Shown: in pieces, positions 1-10,452 of the stretch
How positions within the stretch are numbered: position 1 is the first letter of the stretch
Layout of the letters: the number at the start of each line of letters is the position of its first letter
Source of the DNA: Lepas anatifera
Taxonomy: Eukaryota > Arthropoda > Thecostraca > Lepadidae
Direction of reading: 5' to 3'
Length of the DNA stretch: 64,000 nucleotides
NCBI GenBank assembly: GCA_034440635.1
Contig: JAOTON010002130.1
Coordinates: 62,001 to 126,000 of the forward strand
Translations under genes and position numbers: made by a program
Notes under the pieces: model-generated
Database searches by the model: none
Told to the model about the DNA's origin: nothing
What the model saw: only the letters and a program-made list of their open reading frames with translations

Positions 1-122
1 ATCCACAGGCAGATATTTATTTGTTTCCCTAGAGGAATATTTTAAAAATAAAAATATTGAGCTTATTGTACACTTTTTTAGAGAATTCATGAGTGCTTTC
101 ATTATTTTCGGCTAAAAGTATG
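1..122. repeat. Dispersed repeat, inverted copy of 11484-11606
   Basis: The first ~120 bases read as the reverse complement of 11484-11606. Shared blocks include TTGAGCTTATTGTACA and TTTTCGGC-AAAAGT, with scattered mismatches. The right-hand copy abuts a GC-rich hAT-like terminus (CGCATCCCTG), while this copy runs into unrelated DNA near 122. It is seen as an inverted repeat about 11.4 kb apart; the family is not recognised. Confidence 0.7.
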
Positions 123-771
123 CCTAATTACACTAAATTCCAGGATTTGACCAAGGCTCTACATTCCCTTTAAGTTAGCTCTGGAACCTCCATATGGCTC
201 ACATATTAGTTAGTGCAGTCCTCTAGTTGCCATATCACTGTATGACGTCACCCTGAGGACGGAATTCATTTCATAGGCCACGCCTTTTGTAAAGTAGCCT
301 CGGCGATGAGTTATGACAAAAGTGGAACTCAAGATTAGGCACTTCAGATAGGGTATGTTCCAGACCCTCTTGCAAAAATCCAAAAGCTTTTGGCGCCAGA
401 CTTCTTGTCTGAAAATACCTACATGCTTTGAAAAATTCCCAAGCTAAATGACGTAAAGGAAAGTAGCAAATGCGCTGTTATTGTGCAGTACCTGATTTTG
501 ACAATTATGGCGTACTTGATAAGTCATTCTGCGCCTTTTATCTTTGGTAATCTTTAAAAATGCACCTAGCACCAAATGCTCTCAGAATTTCGCAAGAGGG
601 CCTGGAACATACCCATATTCACATTGACTTAGTTTCCATGACCAAAATACAATCTGCATCGGACCACCGAGCAGTATACATCGTGGAGTCGTGGAGGTCG
701 TCAATTGCGATCTTCCCAGCACTTGAGCACGGACCCTGTCATATTACTCGGGAAATAGCACTTGATATACT
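123..771. other. Non-coding stretch, no recognised feature
   Basis: I see no coding potential, tandem repeat or recognisable transposon end here. The 77-codon open frame at 560-793 runs into the proposed BEL LTR and has no recognisable motif. This is the presumed target-side flank of the BEL/Pao LTR. Confidence 0.4.
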
Positions 772-1910
772 TGTCACGACCACCGGAAATTAAACATTTG
801 ATAACGCACTGATTCTCATCTGAAAGACCTTTATTTGCAATTTGACTGCTGGAAAAACATGGAGAACAGGAAGTGTAACTGGGAAACTTAATAGTACTGG
901 AAACAGCCCATAGTAAGAGCAAAATCAGTGTCAGGGAGCCAGCACAATGCATGCAGATGAGTTCATGAATGTGTGGTTTCTGAAACAGACCAGGCAGGGT
1001 GTCAGGCGCAAGCCGGTGCTATGCGAATGCAAGACAATGCACAAGCGAAGCAAACACATGCAGCATGCTGACGTGCTGCGAATAACTGCAAGCTTCAAGT
1101 TCAAAGCAACACAAGCTTTACAATGCAAAATCGTAGGCTCTGAGTATGCTTCAATCAAACCACATGCGACACCCACCAAAGTGTTTCCGTCCTTGCCGAA
1201 TGGTGTGATTCAGTCAGTTCAGCTATCCCTCATCAAGGCTTCTCTTCCAAATATTTACAGTCATGCATCAATCAACTTCAGAAACCATGCCGCTCACTTC
1301 AACATGCTCTGAAACAGACAAATAAACTGTTGCAACACCCTCCCCACCGTTCGACCCGAACATACCTATGCACCTTATTTTTAAGGAAAAGTTACGTGAC
1401 TCGCGTCAGCAATATAACAACGCACTACTGGAGCATATAAAGCGCTTCACTGCTCTGTCGACACTAAGGCGCGCAACACGACACGGTGAACCGCTGCAAA
1501 TGACAAAATATAATACATCAAGCCACCATGACAATAGGACACATCAGCTCGGCAGTGCAGCTCCAAACACAACGTTCACGTCGAGGAAAATGTGAAGCTT
1601 TAGTCCCGAGACTGGACAACACTCAGTCCCGTCGCATTCAGATTTTCGGGTGGGACGGCTAACGTTCCACGGGCGCAATAGGTCCGATTGACGGTCGTCT
1701 CCCAGCAGCACAACACGCCGACGGACAGCCTGAAGCTGAAGAATCCAGCTAAGCGGCCGCCCCGAGCAGCAGGACCAGCAGCAGCATGCCATGCAGCACC
1801 CTCAGTGCTGAGTCCACCACACAAACATGACATCTGCTCTGGCGAGGATAATAGAGAGGATGGTGCTAGGATTGTGCGTTATCTATGAATTATCATCCGT
1901 GGCCGTAACA
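772..1910 (-). repeat. Probable 3' LTR of the BEL/Pao element
   Basis: On the minus strand the segment starts TGTTACGGCC right after a purine tract and ends GGTCGTGACA. The two ends form imperfect inverted repeats (TGTTACGGCC against TGTCACGACC), as LTRs usually do. An AATAAA on the minus strand (complement of 830-835) lies about 60 bases before the proposed end. Because the 5' LTR is lost, the boundaries cannot be checked by LTR alignment. The length of 1139 bp is on the long side, so this is inference. Confidence 0.5.
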
Positions 1911-1921
1911 CTCTCCTCTAA
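1911..1921 (-). other. Polypurine tract of BEL element
   Basis: The minus strand reads TTAGAGGAGAG directly before the proposed LTR start TGTTACGG and just after the stop of the DUF5641-like frame. This is the expected place for the primer of plus-strand DNA synthesis. Confidence 0.5.
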
Positions 1922-1924
1922 CCA

Positions 1925-2548
1925 TCATACCTTAGTGACAGGTCGATGATATTCGTGACCAGCTCCAGTCTTCAGCTCCACCGACCTGACTCGTCCATCA
2001 GCACCCTCAAACACCTTGATGACTTTGGCTAGAGGCCAAAAACCTCTTGGTGCGTTGTCGTCCATCATCAAAACGACGTCTCCAACCCTCATGTTTCGAT
2101 TTTCACCCCTCCACTTTTGTCTCTGAAGAAGAGTGGGTAAATATTCCTGCCTCCATCGCTTCCAAAATTGCCCTGCCAGGACCTGCGCCTGTCTCCAACG
2201 CCGTCTGCTGTTCACTTCTCTATCTCGAAACACCCCTGGGGGTACGTTAGGGCTGGCACACCCCAAAAGAAAATGGTTCGGGGTCAGTGGCTCCATATCA
2301 TGCGGGTCAGTGCTTACATATGTCAGTGGTCTACCATTTAACATTGACTCAACTTCTGTAAAGAGCGTCAAGAGAACTTCGTCGGTTAAAACCTGACCCG
2401 AGGATATCACCCGGAACGCTCTCTTGACACTCCCCACCATGCGCTCCCATGCGCCCCCCATATGAGGTGCGCCTGGAGGTATAAAGTTCCACTGTATCCT
2501 CCGTTGACTGAGCATGTCCCCTATCCGATTTGAGTTCAATTCGGCCAA
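1925..2548 (-). pseudogene. BEL/Pao integrase C-terminal part plus DUF5641-like domain
   Basis: A 207-codon frame continues the integrase of the neighbouring frame after a frameshift near 2540. The early part has PHMGGAWERMVGSVKRAF, containing the third acidic residue of the integrase DDE triad, then LNGRPLTYV and the PLTPNHFLLG signature. The second half (FWKRWRQEYLPTL, VGDVVLMMDDNAPRGFWPL, RSVELKT) is typical of the DUF5641 domain that ends BEL/Pao polyproteins. The frame ends at its stop just before the purine tract and LTR. It would insert retroelement cDNA; here it is a fragment without its own start and certainly non-functional. Confidence 0.85.
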
Positions 2549-3166
2549 TCTCCTCCAACCATGTTGGTACCGTTGTTAGAAAATATCACTGTAGGATGCC
2601 CTCGGCGGCCGATGAAACGCCTCAGAGCCATCAGCAGGCTGTCCGCTTCCAGATTGTGAGCCACTTCGATATGGACGGCTCGTACGGAGAGGCATGTGAA
2701 TAACACACCATATCTTTTCTCAGTTTTGCGAAGCTTCTTTACCAGAAACGGACCAAAATAATCCAAACCTACGGAAGCAAACGGCCTTGAGCAGTCGAAT
2801 CTACATTCTGGCAACTCACTCATCAGAGGAGGACAGGGAGTCGCGTTTCTACGCCGACACACCACACAGCCGTGTAGCACGTGTTTTACTGCTGATCTTC
2901 CTTTCGGTATCCAGTATGCTGAACGTATCTCAGTGAGCGTTCGCTCCGTTCCAGAGTGCAGCACTGTTAAATGAGCGTGGTGTATCAGAAGTTTCGTCAC
3001 CGGGTCCTTGGGATGCATGATGATCGGATGCCTCGCCGAAAATGGCATGGGGGCTCTGTCGAGACGTCCACCGACGCGCAGCAGACCGTCATCGTCGATA
3101 AAGGGCGATAGCCCTTCGAGTGCGTCGTTCTCCCCACGATGAAGATTATCTCTGACGCGTTTAACG
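2536..3166 (-). pseudogene. BEL/Pao integrase N-terminal and core part
   Basis: The minus-strand frame shows the integrase zinc-binding region (HHAHLTVLHSGTERTL, then CVVCRRR) and the core start SVGLDYFGPF with the first catalytic Asp. The second catalytic position reads IFSNNGTNMVGG where the family normally has DNG, so the second Asp appears replaced by Asn. Upstream come GLSPFIDDDGLLRVGGRL and HPIIMHP, typical of the BEL linker between RNase H and integrase. The open frame runs on to 3300 only because it reads through the inserted SINE; the true pol sequence is interrupted at 3166. Confidence 0.85.
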
Positions 3167-3344
3167 GGGCGCGGTAGTGGAGTGGTCAGCGTAGCTGGCT
3201 TCCATTCAGCCACCGGGTTCAAGGCCCGGCGGCTTCCTGAACAAGGAGCAAGCTGGCTCCCGAGAAACCCTTCCAACAGGGAAATAGTTGGCGACGCCAT
3301 ATGACCCTGGCAGTTGGTGCGTCGATAAGCCCCAAAAAATTAAA
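3167..3344 (+). mobile_element. tRNA-derived SINE (family A) inserted in BEL pol
   Basis: The 5' part looks like a tRNA: GTAGTGGAGTGGTCAGCG suits an A box and GGGTTCAAGGCCC suits a B box. The tail CATATGACCCTGGCAGTTGG recurs at 41288-41470 and, diverged, at 14308-14490. It is flanked by a perfect 14-bp duplication, TGACGCGTTTAACG (3153-3166 and 3345-3358), as expected of target-primed reverse transcription. It lies between the RNase H and integrase regions of the BEL element, in the opposite orientation, so it is younger than that element. The family name is not recognised. Confidence 0.85.
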
Positions 3345-3358
3345 TGACGCGTTTAACG

Positions 3359-4980
3359 ACCTCTGAGTACATACGATTCTGAGAATCCTTCACTATTTGC
3401 CTTTCAGCTCTCATGATTTCTCCTTTCAAAGGACCATGACATCACGAGCTCTTCTTACCAGACGAATACTTGGCTACAAAATTTCCAAGAAATCTGAGCA
3501 CCCATGCTTCTATTCTGCGATACTTGCTCCAACAAGAGTACTTGCCAGCTGAAGGGAGAGCTCCTCCAAAGCTCACAGCCATACTGGTTGCTTTCACTAT
3601 TCTAACTTCAGGGTCTCCCTCTAGTCCCGCCGGATGAGAGACAAGAGGAGACGGCCATCGATCCTCACTGTTTAACAGAAACGTGGGTCCCGTAAACCAC
3701 TTCTGATCCCGCAACAACGCTTCCGCAGACTCACCCCGTGAGCAAGCGTCCGCCGAGTTGGAGCGGCTTGGCACGTACCGCCACTGCTGGGGACACGAGG
3801 TCTCTCGAATCTCAGCAATTCGATTCGCGACAAATGTGTGGAATCGGTGGGATTCGCCTTGGATATATTTGAGAACCACCTGACTGTCTGACCAAAACAC
3901 TACTTCTTCTATGTAAAGCTGTAGCTCCCTTCTTATGGTGTTTGCCATGCGCACTGCCATCACTGCAGCTTGCAGCTCCAGCCTCACAATCGTTAGCTTC
4001 TTCAACGGCGCCACCCTCGATTTCGCCATGATGATCATTGCTTCACAGCGTCCATCATCAGAAGCAGTCCTCAGGTAAGCTACCGCGCCAAAAGCCACCT
4101 CTGAAGCATCTGCGAATACATGCAGCTGATAGTGTGCATTCCAGTTATCGGTCGTTGCTACCTTGTAGCATCTAGGAATCCCCGAGGATTCGACAACTGG
4201 CAGCTCTGCCAACCACGTACAAAAGTCATTTCCGTCCCCCTCGTCCAGAGTATCATCCCAGCCATAACCCTTTACCCAGAGGCGCTGGACTAGAAGCTTG
4301 GCTTTCACTACCACAGGGCACATTAACCCTAGGGAATCGAATAATCTTGCCACGGCTTGTACCACTCCACGCTTTGTGAGCGGCACATTATTGCTTATAT
4401 TTCTAAGACTCAGAGTGTCATCCTTTGGGTTCCAGATGTACCCAAGCAGGCTCTCCGCAGGCATGTCCAAATCCGGATGCGCTCGGTGTTCTTCTGAGAC
4501 GGCCTTCAACACGTCCTCTTCATTGCTTCTCCATTTCGTCAGGGTAAATCCTCCTCTTTGAAGTAAATCTGTGACATGTTTTTGCATCAATTTGACACTT
4601 TGGACATCTATTTCTGACTTTAAAAAATCATCCATATAGAAGTGATGAAAAACAGCACAGCCTGCTCTTTGCTCTTCTTCTGTGTCACCAGCCATAACCA
4701 TGGCTGTCTTCCTCAGTGCAAAGTTCGCACTTGCTGGACTGGACTTAGCCCCAAAGATAGTAACCATCATCTGATATGCATCAGGCTCCCGGGACAAATC
4801 CAGATCTCTCCATAGGAAGCTTAATGCAGGCTGATCTTCCTCACACACCGACACCTGATGGTACATCTGTCGGACATCACCGGTTATTGCCACTCTATCT
4901 TCTCTAAACCTGATTAGAATCCCTGGGAGACCGAGAAGCAAATCAGGACCCGAGAGGAGCTCATCATTGAGTGATGTTCC
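3359..4980 (-). pseudogene. BEL/Pao reverse transcriptase (partial) and RNase H
   Basis: An open frame of about 500 codons (3442-4941; it extends in frame to ~4980 without a start) contains reverse transcriptase palm motifs. They are a catalytic Asp in AITGDVRQMYHQV (near residue 22), FGAKSSPASANFAL, and YMDDFL near residues 102-105. The RNase H part follows, with HVFADASEVAFGAVAY (Asp 278), RLELQAA (Glu 322) and FWSDSQVVLKYI (Asp 352), then WRYVPSRSNSADACSRG. This is the BEL/Pao layout. The N-terminal fingers, protease and gag are absent, and a stop at 3442 cuts the linker that leads to integrase. It is a truncated retroelement gene, not a host gene. Confidence 0.9.
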
Positions 4981-4983
4981 ACC

Positions 4984-5163
4984 CAGGGATGCGGAGCCGA
5001 GACAATTTTGGACGGCTCCGGCTCCGGCTCCGGTCCGGGGTTATGATTTCGGCTCCGGCTCCGGCTCCGGCTCCGGGTTCAAGTGTCCTAACGGCTCCGG
5101 CTCCGGCTCCGGGCAAACTAGTCGGCTCCGACCGGCTCCGGCTCCGGCTCCGGCTCCGGCAAT
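4984..5163 (+). mobile_element. GC-rich hAT-like MITE with (GGCTCC)n core
   Basis: The segment starts CAGGGATGCGGAGCCG, a hAT-style terminus, exactly where BEL homology stops. Runs of the hexamer GGCTCC follow, broken by short unique spacers. A related copy lies at 11327-11475 and ends CTCCGCATCCCTG, the complementary terminus. Both share GTCGGCTCCGACCGGCTCCG. The far terminus is not found in this copy. The short open frames of Gly-Ser, Pro-Ala or Arg-Leu here only translate the hexamer. Confidence 0.6.
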
Positions 5164-5487
5164 GTACCTATATCTAGAATGTGATCGAAACGTTCTCAAG
5201 GGCGTGAAATTCCATCAGATACAAAGTGATTACGTATTTGTACGAATGAAAAATGGCGACTGGATGAACGAACGCTCTTGACCAGATGCCAAAGGCCATT
5301 GAACCACAAAACTGGACCAACCTACACTGCAGTGCAGTCGTATGGCAAACTGCACTGCACTGTTATGATAAACAGAAATATGGGTCAGACATGTCCGCAA
5401 ACCCACATAAAAATTAAAGATACAACGACCAAGTAAAGCTTGGACAGCCCGCAAAGAAAAAAATCGATGAGCTAAGGTACAGGAACA
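5164..5487. other. Unassigned DNA with a short hairpin
   Basis: No coding signal is visible. An imperfect hairpin built from CTGCAGTGCAGT and ACTGCACTGCAC lies at about 5322-5357. The stretch ends where the left arm of the large inverted duplication begins. Confidence 0.35.
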
Positions 5488-5915
5488 GTAGGGTCGTTCA
5501 TCAAAACATTTTTTACTTTTCAGCCTCGAACCCACTTTTTCCCATTATATATTCAATTCTGATTTCAATGAGCCACATTCCAAGCGTCTACGACAGCGGG
5601 GAAGATCGCCTCAAAACGGTTAAAGATTTCATGTTGTTTCGGGCGTGATTGGTCGCCCGGCGTTGTAGTCTCCCCTTGTTAAATTTGGATGAAAGGGGTG
5701 CATAACCTACCAGTAAAGACAGCGTGGCATGTGCGTGCGTATAAGTACGGTAGATGGTATTTAACATGCAGGCATTTACTTGTCAGATGTATTTACAGCG
5801 CAATACAAATACATGTTATTCCACAAAAGACCTGAAATTAAATGATTCAGCACCCTAGTACTCTAAATCCCGACAGAACAGGAATGCCTTCCGGAGGCGG
5901 ACCTTTCTCTAGTAA

Positions 5916-6116
5916 CTATCGCTGGAGAACGTCGTGAGGCAGGTGCTTCTCCCTATTCTCCTGCAAACTATTTAAGAGCTCTGGTACTGATAAAAGAACA
6001 TGTTGTTTCATATTTTTACCCTTAAGGTGGCTCACGAAATCTTCCACCAGCTTCACACCACGTTCTGTGGGACCGTTCACGACAGTAAGTTCTGGAATAC
6101 CTTGAAACAGGGGAAG
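5916..6116 (-). pseudogene. Terminal coding segment, left copy of the inverted pair
   Basis: On the minus strand this gives 66 codons and a TAG stop, containing VVNGPTERGVKLVEDF and PHDVLQR before the stop. It is preceded by TATAG, which could be a 3' splice site because the frame is closed immediately upstream. A mirror copy lies at 9705-9905, identical in length with no indel. Of the ten base differences seven change the amino acid, so there is no sign of purifying selection between the copies. The protein family is not identified; the motif recalls uncharacterised, possibly transposon-related proteins, but that is from memory. Confidence 0.5.
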
Positions 6117-6640
6117 CTATACCAGTCACCAGCTTCTCAACGGCGCCATTTCATGTCAGAATCTTTCAGATTCAGGCGCTCGATTACCATCCAGCTTTCA
6201 GGAATGAGAAATTGGGAGAGGCTTGGTATCGAGCCGAGCTCTTCATAGCCTCTGTCGGAAACTTTAGCCTACCTAACTGAAAGGTAGATGGTTTTGCTGT
6301 TTAGGCCAGGTACTGTATGCCTTTTTACCTTCAGCATTGTGATTCTTATTTGAGAAGCAGATTATAACTTTCTGGTCACAATAACAGTTGCGTTTGCACA
6401 TTGACTTCAGCGCCTCTACACAATACCGGAGTATTATCTCGAATTGCGCAAGCTGGTTTACGTGTGGCTGTCAGTAGAGGCTGTCTCCAACAACTGTCTG
6501 TTTAGAATACCCAGAGCTCACCAGCGAGCCATATTATGGAATATTGGACATTTATGGCATGAAGTGCATGCTACTACTGTGTGAGATTCCGTTCATCATT
6601 CCAGAAGATACTTAAAGACGGAATATTATAATTTTTGGAG

Positions 6641-6768
6641 TTTAACAACGCATCAACTGCTCAGGCCATCTGGCATCAGAGGAGAGAGGGAAAGAATTAG
6701 CTTAGGCTAGAGCAGCGCGCCAGATTCTGCCTCTGGGTGGGCTCGAACCCACGACACCCAGCACATAA
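6641..6768 (-). mobile_element. Partial tRNA-derived SINE (family D)
   Basis: On the minus strand the segment contains GGGTTCGAGCCCACCCAGAG, a B-box-like block, followed by sequence related to the copy at 16645-16860 (CCCACCCAGAGGCAG, then CTAGCCTAAGCTAATTC against CTAGCTTAGC). The 5' tRNA-like part is incomplete. It sits between the left arm of the inverted duplication and a MITE, and has no right-arm counterpart that I can see. Confidence 0.4.
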
Positions 6769-6779
6769 TGAATGCCCTT

Positions 6780-7169
6780 CAGTGGCGGATCCAGGGGGGG
6801 GGGCAAAAAGGCATTTGCCCCCAAACGTAAAAGTTCGGGGCAGAACTATGTTTTTCCCCCCCAAGTGATCGACCTCCTTTTTTACCCGGCTTTTTTTAGT
6901 TTATATGCAAGATTTTGGTGCTTCAACTCTCAACTTCAAACAGAACCAGTTAGGCTCAGTGTAAATATTGTCCATCGGACTGGAAAAAGTATCTCGAGCC
7001 CATATTTGTCATTCCGTGACGTTTTTTTTTACTTTTCGCCTCAAATAACCAAAATTCTTCCGGCAAGTGATATTGTAGCGCAGCTTTCACGGTGTGACGT
7101 TTTTTCTTTGCTTTTCGACTTTTGACTTTGGTTTGCACCTCCCAAACCGACCGGCTAGATCCACCACTG
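6780..7169. mobile_element. hAT-type MITE (CAGTGGCGGATC family)
   Basis: It begins CAGTGGCGGATCCAG and ends GGCTAGATCCACCACTG, giving inverted termini. The flanking octamers ATGCCCTT (6772-6779) and ATGCCATT (7170-7177) form a target duplication with one mismatch. The interior matches the MITE at 22613-22920 in inverse orientation: both have CCGGTCGGTTTGG next to one end and related sequence near the other. It encodes no transposase. The 117-codon frame across it is a chance frame. Confidence 0.8.
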
Positions 7170-7220
7170 ATGCCATTGGCCAATCCAAGCGCAGAGGTGC
7201 AGAAACTTGCCAACTCGGCT

Positions 7221-9204
7221 ACTGGAGGTTGTGACACATTTATGATAGTTGAGGTGCATAAGTGTGACAAAATAGCGATCGTGACAGTATGGTTCAAAAT
7301 CAAACCACACATTTTCGAAATACAGAATGAAGCGTGTAGCGAATATTTTAATTTAGCAATTCTGTCCTTCAATTGCACAGCGTACCATCAGTGATACAAT
7401 ATTGGTACTGTGTTCAGTTTCTACTAAAACGAGAGACCCCCGCTGCAGAAAACCCGGAAACCGCTGTCACAGTTGCCAGATTTTAACATGCAGCCCAATG
7501 GCGCCGATTGTTAGTAGTTGCCAGAAAGTTGCCGCCTAGATGCCCGAAATGTGACAGTCATATTTTTCGAGAAATACATGATTGTGGGCATATTTAAGGC
7601 ATTAAAGATAACGCAGATACGTTATCAAGTACTTTTCTGTCCATTTTGTCAGGTTAAATAATATTTAAAGTTTGAGTATCTCCGATTTAGCGGTCCCTAT
7701 TTCTTTGAATTTAGTATCAAGTACGCCTAAAAGCTACTAGGAAAAGTACTAAATGAGTGAAGGAAATAAACATAGCTGGGCAGCAATTCTACCTAAACTA
7801 CGCAACAGCGACAACACAAGTTCGCAATGTTTGTGTGATGTAGAGCCTGCCAAATTTTAAAAAAATTTGAACAAGTGGGAAGCTACTTCTGTTGAGGGCA
7901 TATTTATTAGGTATATCTGAGATAAGTGCAGGCTAAAACTAGCTGGAATAAATAGTGCTGCCCATGGCTAATCTAAGATGAATGTAGGCTACTTTGATTC
8001 TGATGCACTTTCACACATCAAACTTGGTTTTTCATTCCTTAGCTTGCTTGTGCCTTACCTTATTTGTGCCCTAGATCAAGATTGGTTAGGTAGATTTGGA
8101 GCTGGAGGAAGTTGGGAGAGTTGGCACCAGCAGCAGACTGGCAACAACAGTAATTCAGGTGAGGTTTCATGATCAAATTATCATGTCAATATTGTACAGA
8201 TAGCAAATGTGTGCCAATGCAGTCCTCCACAAAGTGTTAAAACACACACTGGAGAGGGACCTGGCACTAACGTGCACTAGAGGGGGCCTAGTAGACCCCG
8301 TTCTCATCTCAGAAAATCACAGAAAATCTCAGAAAGAAAGAGACTTTGAAAAACGCTGGTTGGGGGTGTGTTGCTTACTACCAGTGGTAGTAAGCAACAC
8401 ACAGGACCTGAACTGCCTGGAGTTAAAGCAGGATTTTGACTTATACACTGGATCTTTCTATGGTATGAGACTTCCAATACCTCTGTACCTATTAGGCCAA
8501 TAGACATAATTTTACATCTATGCAGGGTAGTTGCCTCAGAGTTTTTACTGCAAGAAGGAACGACCAGGCAGGTGATAATCAGGTGTTGGGGGAAATTTTA
8601 AGCATTTGATCTGGCTGTAAAAATGTTACCTAAGGTCCACTTTACCAACACATTTTAGGTAGATCCAAATCCTATGTTGACATTGACATTTTTGTCCCTT
8701 TTGTTGATATGTGAGATGGAAGTTCAGTGGGGGGTGGGGGGAAGCTGTGATCAGGGTTCCCAATTGTGTGTAGGTGTACGCTCCCATTTATAGATTAGTT
8801 TCCAATAATAATTTTCATGATAATTGCCACATTTAATCATGGGGAAATGTACCATAATTGGAAACACTCCTTCCAAAAATGGAAACTTCTTCAAAAGGGA
8901 AATGCATGTCATTGGGGGAAACTGCAGTCAGAGTTGCCAATAATAGTTATGATCCCAGCACTGAAAACAATGATCCATAACTGGAAATTTTCCTTCCAAA
9001 ACATAAACATGATCTAAAAAATGAAAACACAGTTTAATACTTTCATGCAGTAATGGCTTGGTGCTTGAACCTTGTCAGTTGCAAAAAGTAAGAGACAGGT
9101 AGATGACATTCAGCATATTGGAAATAGTATTCAAGTATAAAATTATCATTTCCAGCTTTGTGTGACAGAGGAGGCATATGTCACTTTGAGTTTGTGACAG
9201 CCAG
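7221..9204. other. Spacer of the inverted duplication
   Basis: About 2 kb between the arms, mostly AT-rich, with no recognised coding sequence. The only structured element is the 37-bp palindrome at 8366-8402. The weak open frames at 7978-8172 and 8207-8503 lack recognisable motifs. Confidence 0.4.
8366..8402. repeat. Perfect 37-bp palindrome with 1-base spacer
   Basis: Arms GTGTGTTGCTTACTACCA and TGGTAGTAAGCAACACAC are exact reverse complements separated by a single G. This would form an 18-bp hairpin with almost no loop. It lies in the spacer of the large inverted duplication. Its origin is unknown. Confidence 0.9.
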
Positions 9205-10335
9205 TATACTTTCTGCACCTCTGTCCAAGCGCAAGCGCTAACCGACTGACCCACTCAGACCCCGAAATAGTTAGTGGCTTTCCTTATAAGTGGTTCTAAA
9301 CCGTGCATTTGGGTTCCTCCGTCGCGGATAGTCAGCTTTAGAGCCATCTATAAGCCTCAAAGCTATCCATAAAATGCAATGCAGTGCTTTCATTAAGTTA
9401 ATATAGAAATCGCACTGAATGTGCTGAAGTCAATTTGCCATCAGCTGTGGTATCTGTGCACAGAAAATTATATTCTGTCGTGCTGGTGAGAACCACCATT
9501 TTGGAGGTAAGGAGCCAGTCGCACAACAATTGGCCAAAACAGCAAACGATTCACATTTGACTAGCGCAGGCTTAAGTTTCCGATAAAGGCTATGAAGATC
9601 TCTGTAAATGCTCGGTGCTAAGCCTCAGCCAGCTAGTCACTGATTCGATTGTCTGAATCTGAAATATTCTGACCAGAAATGGATCCGTTAAGAAGCTGGT
9701 ATAGCTTCCCCAGTTTCAAGGTATTCCAGAATTTACTGTCGTGAACGGTCCCACAGAACGTGGTGTGAAGCTGGTGGAAGATTTTGTGAGCCACCTAAAC
9801 GATAAAAATATGAAACAGCATCTTCTTTTATCAGTACCAGAGCTCTTAAATAGTTCGCAGGAGAATAGGGGGAAGCACCTGCCTCACGACGTTCTCCAGC
9901 GATAGTTACTAGAGAAAGGTTCGCCTCCGGAAGGCATTCATGTTCTGTCGGGATTTAGAGTACAAGGGTGCTGAATCATTTAATTTCAGGTCTTTTGTGG
10001 AATAACATGTATTTGTATTGCGCTACAAATACATCTGACAAGAAAATGCCTGCACGTTAAATAGGTACCATCTACCGTTATTATACGCACGCACATGCCA
10101 CGCTGTCTTTAATGGTAGGTTATGCACCCCTTATATCCCAATTTAACCAGGGGAGACTGCAACGCCGGGTGGCCAATCGCGCCCGAAACATGAAATCTTT
10201 AACCGCTTTGAGGCGATCTTTCCCGCTGTCGTAGACGCTTGGAATGTGGCTCATTGAAATAAGAATTGAATATGTAATGGGCAAAAAGTGGATTCGAGTC
10301 TGAAAAGTAAAAAAATGTTTGTTTTGAACGACCCT
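9205..10335 (-). repeat. Right arm of large inverted duplication
   Basis: The inverted counterpart of 5488-7220. The match is strongest from 9570 (TTTCCGATAAAGGCTATGA) to GAACGACC at ~10335 and includes long near-identical blocks such as CCACAGAACGTGGTGTGAAG. It contains the mirrored 67-codon terminal coding segment on the plus strand. It lacks the MITE that inserted into the left arm. Confidence 0.8.
9705..9905 (+). pseudogene. Terminal coding segment, right copy of the inverted pair
   Basis: Sixty-six codons plus a TAG stop, with the same motifs as the left copy (VVNGPTERGVKLVEDF, PHDVLQR). The base triplet before the segment is an in-frame TAG inside TATAG, which suits a 3' splice acceptor and suggests a last exon. 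No upstream exon is recognised in the spacer. The precursor could be a transposon protein or a captured host exon; the sequence alone does not decide. Confidence 0.5.
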
Positions 10336-10452
10336 AAGCTAACAGAGTTCAACATCGAAAAACGCATCAGATAAGCTGATAGCATAATTCCTTTTCGAGA
10401 AAAATCGGAACCAACCACCCTACTGCCCAGGGCCCAGCAGCTGGTTCGCTCA

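Larger units (their letters stand above)
772..4980 (-). mobile_element. Decayed BEL/Pao LTR retrotransposon, 5' truncated
   Basis: Reading right to left, the segment carries the end of reverse transcriptase, RNase H, integrase, a DUF5641-like C-terminus, a purine-rich tract and a probable 3' LTR. This is the order expected of BEL/Pao pol. Gag, protease and the start of reverse transcriptase are missing: homology stops at about 4980, where a GC-rich hAT-like repeat begins. A SINE interrupts pol at 3167-3344, and frameshifts and a changed catalytic residue mark it as dead. The element belongs to the animal-specific BEL/Pao superfamily; the exact lineage is not resolved. Confidence 0.85.
5488..7220 (+). 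repeat. Left arm of large inverted duplication
   Basis: From GGGTCGTTCA at ~5488 to at least 6272, this is a continuous inverted copy of about 9570-10335. Between 6272 and 7220 the match is weaker but recognisable: TTGACTTCAGC near 6403 matches GCTGAAGTCAA near 9424, and CAGAGGTGCAGAAA near 7192 matches the complement near 9212. A 390-bp MITE (6780-7169) has inserted only in this arm, so the duplication is probably older than that insertion. Over the shared 201-bp coding segment I count 10 differences, about 95% identity. Confidence 0.8.

Noticed and set aside
2536..3300. One continuous 254-codon integrase gene
   Set aside because: The N-terminal part of the frame reads antisense through the SINE at 3167-3344; the real pol sequence stops at the 14-bp duplication.
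4967..5281. Gly-Ser/Pro-Ala protein frames
   Set aside because: They translate the GGCTCC hexamer of a MITE-like repeat.
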